Of a stretch of DNA of 64,000 bases, positions 59,133-64,000 are shown piece by piece. A program made the translations under genes and the position numbers. How positions within the stretch are numbered: position 1 is the stretch's first letter; every line of letters begins with the position of its first letter. Source of the DNA: Pullichristensenella sp002068815 (lineage in GTDB: Bacteria; Bacillota; Clostridia; Christensenellales; Aristaeellaceae). Location: the NCBI GenBank assembly GCA_040772885.1, contig JAXGXF010000003.1, forward strand, positions 62,001 to 126,000. Reading direction: 5' to 3'. The notes beneath the pieces were generated by a model. The model ran no database searches and was not told where the DNA came from. It saw only the letters and a list, made by a program, of their open reading frames with translations.

Positions 59133-61060
59133 TCTTACTGACGCTTGCGGGCGTGTCGAAGTCGTTCGGCATGAACTGCGTTTTGAAGGATATCAACCTG
59201 ACGCTGCCGGCCGGCGCGCGGATGGGGCTGATCGGCGTGAACGGCTCGGGAAAATCGACGCTGTTTCGGCTGATCGCCGGCGGGATGGAGCCGGACGAGG
59301 GCACGGTCTCGCTCGTGCGCGGCACGCGCGTCGGCATGCTCACGCAGGAGGCGGACATCGAGAGCAACCTGACCGTCAAGCAGGAGCTCGAGCGCGTGTT
59401 CGAGCCGGTGCGCGAGATGGAGCGGCGGCTGCGGTGGCTCGAGGGCGAGATCGCGGACAGCCACGAGGACGCGGACGCGGTCGACCGGCTCTCGCGCGAG
59501 TACGCGCGGCTGACCGACCGGTTCGAAGAGGCGGGCGGCTACGAGTGGCCGAGTCGCATACAGGGCGTGCTCGCGGGGCTGGGATTTGCGAAGGGCCGCG
59601 AGGACCAGCCCGCGCACATACTCTCCGGCGGCGAGAAGACCAGGCTGTGCCTCGCTAGGCTGCTTCTCACGCAGCCCGACCTCTTGATGCTCGACGAGCC
59701 GACGAACCATCTGGACCTCGAGGCCGTCCAGTGGCTCGAGGAGACGCTCAGGAAATACCGCGGCACGGTGCTCGTGATCTCGCACGACCGCTATTTCATG
59801 AACGCCGTGTGCGACTCGATGGCCGAGCTCTCGATGCGCAGGCTCACGCAGTACGAGGGCAACTACGACCAGTTCGCCGTCAAGCGGCAGGCCGACCTCG
59901 AGCGGCAGCTCAAGGAATACAAGCTCCGGCAGGCCGAGATCGCGCGCCAGCAGGCGATCATACAGCGATACCGGATGTACAACCGCGAGAAGTCGATCCG
60001 CGCGGCCGAGAGCCGGGAGAAGCGGCTCGAGAAGATCGAGCGGCTCGATCGGCCCGCCAGCGAGCAGAGGGTGCGCTTCTCGTTCGAGGCGCGCAGGCGC
60101 ACCGGCGAGGACGTGTTGAAGGCGAAGGGGCTCTCGAAGGCGTTCGAAGGGCGCGCGCTGTTTCGGGACTTCCATCTGCATCTGCGCGCGGGCGACAGGG
60201 TCGCGCTGATCGGGCCGAACGGCGTCGGAAAGACGACGCTGCTCAATATCCTCGCGCGCAGGCTCGCACCGGACAGCGGCACCGTCGAGTACGGCGCGAA
60301 CGTCGACTTAGGCTACTACGAGCAGCACCAGTCCGGCCTCGACCCGGAGAAGGACGTGCTGAACGAGCTCTGGGACGCGTTCCCGCGGCTCGAGCTCGAC
60401 CGCGTGCGCTCGGTGCTCGCGCTGTTTCTCTTGACCGGCGACGACGTCTACCAGAAGATCAGCACGCTCTCCGGCGGCGAGAAGGGCCGCGTGTCGCTTG
60501 CGAAATTGATGCTCAAGCGCGACAACCTGCTCTTGCTCGACGAGCCGACAAACCACCTCGACATGGACAGCCGCGAGGTGCTCGAGGGCGCGCTCGAGGA
60601 CTTCGACGGGACGATACTCGCCGTGTCGCACGACCGGTATTTCATCAACCGCATCGCGAACCGCGTGATCGAGATGCGGCCGGACGGCGTCTCGGAGTAC
60701 CTCGGAAACTATGACGACTATTTGGAGAAGAAGCGCCGCGCGGACGAGGCCGCCGGGGACGAAACCGCCTCCGGCATGACGCGCACGCAGATGGAGAAAT
60801 TGAAGCGCCGCGAAAGGCTTTCGCGCGAGTCGAAGAAGGCGTTGGAACTCAGGCTCAAGCAGCAGGAGAAGAGCGTCGAGGACGCAGAGGCCGAGATCGC
60901 GCGGCTCGAGGCGCGCATGGGCGAGCCGGAACTGTACCAGAACCCGGACGAGGCGCGCCAAGTCGCGAAGCGGCATTCGGAGGCGAAGGCCGCGCTCGAG
61001 GAGTTGCTCGCGGAGTGGGAGGAGCTCTACGAGGCGATCGGGTTTCAGGATGCCCAATAA
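59129..61060 (+). CDS. ABC-F family ATPase
   Basis: A 643-residue protein with two ABC domains in one chain and no membrane segment. Domain 1: GVNGSGKST, LSGGEKTRLCLARLL, LLMLDEPTNHLD. Linker: a charged helical arm. Domain 2: GPNGVGKTT, LSGGEKGRVSLAKLM, LLLLDEPTNHLD. A Lys/Glu-rich coiled C-terminus ends the protein. ABC-F proteins act on ribosomes in translation or antibiotic protection; the arm is similar in length to the Uup/YfmR type. The ATG overlaps the methyltransferase stop. Confidence 0.93.
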   Translation: MILLTLAGVSKSFGMNCVLKDINLTLPAGARMGLIGVNGSGKSTLFRLIAGGMEPDEGTVSLVRGTRVGMLTQEADIESNLTVKQELERVFEPVREMERRLRWLEGEIADSHEDADAVDRLSREYARLTDRFEEAGGYEWPSRIQGVLAGLGFAKGREDQPAHILSGGEKTRLCLARLLLTQPDLLMLDEPTNHLDLEAVQWLEETLRKYRGTVLVISHDRYFMNAVCDSMAELSMRRLTQYEGNYDQFAVKRQADLERQLKEYKLRQAEIARQQAIIQRYRMYNREKSIRAAESREKRLEKIERLDRPASEQRVRFSFEARRRTGEDVLKAKGLSKAFEGRALFRDFHLHLRAGDRVALIGPNGVGKTTLLNILARRLAPDSGTVEYGANVDLGYYEQHQSGLDPEKDVLNELWDAFPRLELDRVRSVLALFLLTGDDVYQKISTLSGGEKGRVSLAKLMLKRDNLLLLDEPTNHLDMDSREVLEGALEDFDGTILAVSHDRYFINRIANRVIEMRPDGVSEYLGNYDDYLEKKRRADEAAGDETASGMTRTQMEKLKRRERLSRESKKALELRLKQQEKSVEDAEAEIARLEARMGEPELYQNPDEARQVAKRHSEAKAALEELLAEWEELYEAIGFQDAQ

Positions 61061-61068
61061 AAATACAG

Positions 61069-61092
61069 CGCGCGGCGTTTGCACGCCGCGCG
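61069..61092. terminator. Terminator between ABC-F gene and rplQ
   Basis: CGCGCGGCGT (61069-61078) pairs with ACGCCGCGCG (61083-61092) with loop TTGC; T-rich sequence (GTATTTTTATT) follows on the minus strand. Confidence 0.75.
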
Positions 61093-61108
61093 AAATCTTT
61101 GATTTTCC

Positions 61109-61618
61109 CTACACCAGCTCCAAGACGACCATCTCGGCCGCGTCGCCGCGGCGGGGCCCCTTGCGGACAATGCGGGTATAGCCGCCGCCCTGGCCCTTTT
61201 CCGCGGCGCGCTTCTTGTACTTCGGCGCGATCTCGCGGAAGAGCTTCTCGACGACCGGGTGCTTGACGTTCTTGACGCGCTCCTGGAAGTCCTCCTTGTC
61301 CTCGTCCTTGCCCTGGACGGCGGGGATTTCGTAGAGGTAGCGCATCACGTGCCTGCGCGCCGCGAGGCGGCCGGGGGCGTCGTTGACGACGTCGAGCATC
61401 ACGATCTGCTGCTTTTCGTTCTTCGATTCCTTCTTGACTTCGATGGTATTGTCACACTCGCGGATGGCGACGGTGATCAGCCGCTCCGCCAAGGAGCGCA
61501 CTTCCTTCGCGCGCGCGACGGTGGTCTCGATCCTGCCGTACCAGATCAGGTTCGTCACCTGATTGCGCAGAAGCGCCATGCGCTGATCGGTCGGCCGGCC
61601 CAGCTTGCGATTGGCCAT
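61109..61618 (-). CDS. rplQ: 50S ribosomal protein L17
   Basis: This 169-residue protein starts MANRKLGRPTDQRMALLRNQVTNLIWYGRIETTVARAKEVRSLAERLITVA, and ends GGYTRIVRKGPRRGDAAEMVVLELV. The usual bacterial length is about 120; here a 45-50-residue charged insertion lies in the middle. It follows rpoA by 24 nt and is last in the alpha operon. Confidence 0.97.
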   Translation of the reverse strand: MANRKLGRPTDQRMALLRNQVTNLIWYGRIETTVARAKEVRSLAERLITVAIRECDNTIEVKKESKNEKQQIVMLDVVNDAPGRLAARRHVMRYLYEIPAVQGKDEDKEDFQERVKNVKHPVVEKLFREIAPKYKKRAAEKGQGGGYTRIVRKGPRRGDAAEMVVLELV

Positions 61619-61642
61619 TTCCGGTTCCTCCCTTGAAAGTTG

Positions 61643-62614
61643 TTATTCGTCCGAGGACTTGAGGGCCAGGCCCAGTCCGATGAGCTTCTGCTCGACTTCC
61701 TCGAGCGACTTCTTGCCGAGGTTGCGGACCTTCATCATGTCCTCCTGGTTGCGCTGCACGAGCTCGGCGACGGTGTTGATGCCCGCGCGCTTGAGGCAGT
61801 TGAACGCGCGCACGGAGAGGTCGAGCTCCTCGATGGTCATCTCGAGCACCTTCTCCTTCGTGTCGTTCTCCGGCTCGTTGTAGTCCACGCGGACGACGTT
61901 GACGGTCAGGTCGATGAACAGCCGCATGTTGTTCGTGAGAATCTGCGCGGCGGAGGCGAGCGCCTCCTTGGGCAGTATGCTCCCGTTCGTCCAGACCTCG
62001 ATCGTCAGCTTGTCGTAGTCGGTCACCTGGCCGACGCGCGTGTCCTCGACCGAGTAGCTGACCTTGCGGATGGGCGTAAAGATGGAATCGACCGGGATCA
62101 CGCCGATGGGCATGCCGCCGACCTTGTTGCGCTCGAGCGCGATCTGCTTGTTGCGCTCGGCGGATACGTATCCGCGGCCCTTCTCGAGCGTGATCTGCAT
62201 CTGCAGCTTCGCGCCCTCGGAAAGCGTCGCGATGTGCAGATCGGGGTTTATGATCTCCACCTCGTCGTCCGCGCGCACGTCGCCGCCCTTGACCTCGCAG
62301 GGGCCGACCGCGTCGATCGAGACGATCTTCGGGAGATCCGTGTACAGCTTGGCCGAAATCAGCTTGACGTTCAGGATCAATTCCGCGACGTCCTCCTTGA
62401 CGCCGGGGACCGTCGAGAACTCATGCTGCACGCCTTCAATGCGAACGCTCGTGGCCGCGACGCCCGGGAGCGAGTTCAGAAGCACCCTGCGAAGCGAATT
62501 GCCCAGCGTTTGGCCGAAACCGCGCTCCAGCGGGTTGACGATGAACTTGCCGTACCGCTTGTTTTCGCCGATCTCCACCCGTTCGATTTTCGGCTTCTCG
62601 ATTTGATCAATCAT
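61643..62614 (-). CDS. rpoA: RNA polymerase subunit alpha
   Basis: A 323-residue subunit. The N-terminal domain has KFIVNPLERGFGQTLGNSLRRVLLNSLPG and the assembly loop; the C-terminal domain has LDLSVRAFNCLKRAGINTVAELVQ and KSLEEVEQKLIGLGLALK. It nucleates polymerase assembly and contacts promoters and activators. Confidence 0.98.
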   Translation of the reverse strand: MIDQIEKPKIERVEIGENKRYGKFIVNPLERGFGQTLGNSLRRVLLNSLPGVAATSVRIEGVQHEFSTVPGVKEDVAELILNVKLISAKLYTDLPKIVSIDAVGPCEVKGGDVRADDEVEIINPDLHIATLSEGAKLQMQITLEKGRGYVSAERNKQIALERNKVGGMPIGVIPVDSIFTPIRKVSYSVEDTRVGQVTDYDKLTIEVWTNGSILPKEALASAAQILTNNMRLFIDLTVNVVRVDYNEPENDTKEKVLEMTIEELDLSVRAFNCLKRAGINTVAELVQRNQEDMMKVRNLGKKSLEEVEQKLIGLGLALKSSDE

Positions 62615-62677
62615 TCAGCGTTTCCTCCTCTCCTATCGCGGCGCGACTTGCGCTGCAACCGCGGAGTTCCGCCCTTC

Positions 62678-62701
62678 GCCCGCGCGCCGTTCCGCGCGGG
62701 C
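62678..62701 (-). other. GC hairpin between rpsD and rpoA
   Basis: GCCCGCGCG (62678-62686) pairs with CGCGCGGGC (62693-62701) in the 143-nt gap; no T run, so it could be a processing or attenuation element of the operon. Confidence 0.45.
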
Positions 62702-62757
62702 CTTGAGCTTTACCTTCCAACACAAAGGTCTCGTCAAAGGCAGTTCAGGCGACTGCA

Positions 62758-63384
62758 TTAGCGGGAGTAAAGCTCGACGATGAGGTTTTCCTGAATCGTA
62801 AGATCAATATCTTCGCGCTTGGGCATGGCGTCGACGGTCGCCTTGAGGTTGGGGGCGTCGATGGTCAGCCACTTCGGGACGACCTTGCCGGTCCCCTCGC
62901 GCAGGGACTTGAAGTGATCGCTCTCCGCGCTCTTCTCGCGGATTCCGATCACGTCGCCCTGCGAGACGAGAAAGCTCGGCACCGTGACCTTTTCGCCGTT
63001 GACGCGGATGTGGCCGTGCAAGACCATCTGGCGCGCCTGCGCGCGGCTCGAGCCGAAGCCCAGCCGGTATACGACGTTGTCGAGCCTGCGCTCGAGCGTG
63101 ATCAGCAGGTTGTCGCCGGTGATGCCCCTCTGGCTCTCGGCCTTTTCAAAGTACCGGTGAAACTGGTTTTCCAATACGCCGTAGGCGCGCTTGGCCTTCT
63201 GCTTCTCGCGCAGCTGCACGCCGTACTCGGACTGCTTGCGCACTCGGGCGTGGCCGTGCTCGCCCGGCGGGGTGGGCCTCAATGCCACGGGGCACTTCGT
63301 GCCGTAGCACTTGTCGCCCTTGAGGAAGAGCTTCGTGCCCTCGCGCCGGCAGAGACGGCAAACGGAGCCTGTATATCTTGCCAT
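62758..63384 (-). CDS. rpsD: 30S ribosomal protein S4
   Basis: This 208-residue protein starts MARYTGSVCRLCRREGTKLFLKGDKC and has a second half zinc ligand pair (KCYGTKCP), so it is the zinc-binding form. The S4 domain (RLDNVVYRLGFGSSRAQARQMVLHGHIRVNGEKV) follows. It is a primary 16S rRNA binder and can repress its own operon in other species. Confidence 0.98.
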   Translation of the reverse strand: MARYTGSVCRLCRREGTKLFLKGDKCYGTKCPVALRPTPPGEHGHARVRKQSEYGVQLREKQKAKRAYGVLENQFHRYFEKAESQRGITGDNLLITLERRLDNVVYRLGFGSSRAQARQMVLHGHIRVNGEKVTVPSFLVSQGDVIGIREKSAESDHFKSLREGTGKVVPKWLTIDAPNLKATVDAMPKREDIDLTIQENLIVELYSR

Positions 63385-63401
63385 TTTCGATTATCCTCCT
63401 A

Positions 63402-63800
63402 TTACACTCTTCTGCGCTTGGGCGGACGGCATCCGTTGTGCGGGATCGGCGTCACGTCCTTGATCATGTTGACCTCGAGTCCGGCGGCCTGCAGAGAGCG
63501 GATGGCGGCCTCGCGCCCGGAGCCCGGGCCCTTGACGTAGACCTCGACGGTCTTCAGGCCATACTCCATCGCGGCCTTCGCGGCGGTCTCGGCGGCGGTC
63601 TGCGCGGCGAACGGCGTCGACTTCTTGCTTCCGCGGAAGCCCAGCCCTCCGGCCGACGCCCAGGAGAGCGCGTTTCCGGACGTGTCGGTGATCGTCACGA
63701 TCGTGTTGTTGAAAGAAGAGCGGATGTGGGCCGCGCCGCGCTCGACGAGCTTCTTTTCCCGGCGCTTGCGCGTGACCCTTTTCAGCTTCGGCTTTGCCAT
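63402..63800 (-). CDS. rpsK: 30S ribosomal protein S11
   Basis: A 132-residue protein with HIRSSFNNTIVTITDTSGNALSWASAGGLGFRGSKKSTPFAAQ and the C-terminal PIPHNGCRPPKRRRV. Standard length and position in the operon. Confidence 0.98.
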   Translation of the reverse strand: MAKPKLKRVTRKRREKKLVERGAAHIRSSFNNTIVTITDTSGNALSWASAGGLGFRGSKKSTPFAAQTAAETAAKAAMEYGLKTVEVYVKGPGSGREAAIRSLQAAGLEVNMIKDVTPIPHNGCRPPKRRRV

Positions 63801-63827
63801 AGCGATAATTCCTCCCTAAAAAATCTG

Positions 63828-64000
63828 TCAGGTCTTCTTCTTCTTGCCGGCCGCCTGCTTCTTGGGGCCCTTGCGGGTGCGCGCGTTCTGCTTGGTGTTC
63901 TGCCCGCGCACCGGGAGCCCGCGGCGATGGCGCAGCCCGCGATAGCAGCCGATCTCCATCAGGCGCTTGATGTTCATCGAAACCTCGCGGCGGAGGTCGC
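63828..64000 (-). CDS. rpsM: 30S ribosomal protein S13 (partial)
   Basis: The C-terminal 57 residues are visible: NIKRLMEIGCYRGLRHRRGLPVRGQNTKQNARTRKGPKK, ending in a Lys-rich tail. The 5' part is beyond the window edge. Confidence 0.97.
   Translation of the reverse strand, partial: DLRREVSMNIKRLMEIGCYRGLRHRRGLPVRGQNTKQNARTRKGPKKQAAGKKKKT

Overview
The window comes from a high-GC (roughly two thirds G+C), anaerobic, Gram-positive member of the Clostridia. The signs are an electron-bifurcating type [FeFe] hydrogenase operon, a CIRCE-controlled groES-groEL operon, a T-box in front of ileS, teichoic-acid-type wall genes, spoIIE with a Spo0A-box-like upstream sequence, and a small Gin/CsfB-like zinc protein gene. 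The Firmicutes gene order rpsM-rpsK-rpsD-rpoA-rplQ closes the window. I cannot name a genus. Vegetative promoters are unusually legible: many have TTGACA-like and TATAAT-like boxes exactly 17 bp apart.

1-4.7 kb: a methionine-type ABC ATPase (cut by the window edge) behind what looks like a leader-peptide attenuator, a nitroreductase, tRNA-Arg(CCU), a membrane PAS-GGDEF protein, a BMP-family binding protein, and the frameshifted gin-like gene. 4.7-12.6 kb: a wall-polymer locus. The leftward operon has two CDP-glycerol glycerophosphotransferase-like enzymes, a reductase fused to a cytidylyltransferase, and a membrane-anchored DHHW/AlgX-like protein. The rightward operon has a TagG-like permease, a Wzt/TagH-like ATPase and a pyridoxal kinase. 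The two operons share a divergent promoter region. 12.7-24.4 kb: an 18-bp repeat array, spoIIE, addB, a yaaO-like decarboxylase, a HAD-thymidylate kinase fusion, and a 1118-residue surface protein with a kinase-N-lobe-like cytoplasmic part and many peptidoglycan-binding and Fn3-like modules.

24.5-37.4 kb: cinA, a DUF378 protein, a run of five strong stem-loops, an SH3b protein, the feoA-feoB-FeoB-associated-asnA operon, a 1-phosphofructokinase with an apparently leaderless promoter, mnmG-rsmG-nadE, a repeat-rich lipoprotein and murG. 37.4-45.9 kb: a rod-like RNA of unknown class just ahead of dnaX, then asnS, ileS with its T-box, a WG-repeat remnant, a J-domain protein and a small membrane protein. 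45.9-51 kb: a HAD phosphatase, groEL-groES, an IS110-family element, and a dCMP deaminase.

51.3-61 kb: the hydrogenase operon (HydC-like, GHKL ATPase, thioredoxin-like ferredoxin, HydB, HydA), a His-rich membrane protein, a VOC protein, a secreted protein, a methyltransferase and an ABC-F protein. 61-64 kb: the alpha-operon ribosomal genes. The parts that ordinary annotation explains least are the metN leader, the rod RNA before dnaX, the five-hairpin tract at 26.1-26.3 kb, the two enzyme fusions, the pseudokinase-like surface protein, and the noncoding flank of the IS110 element, where a bridge RNA would be expected.
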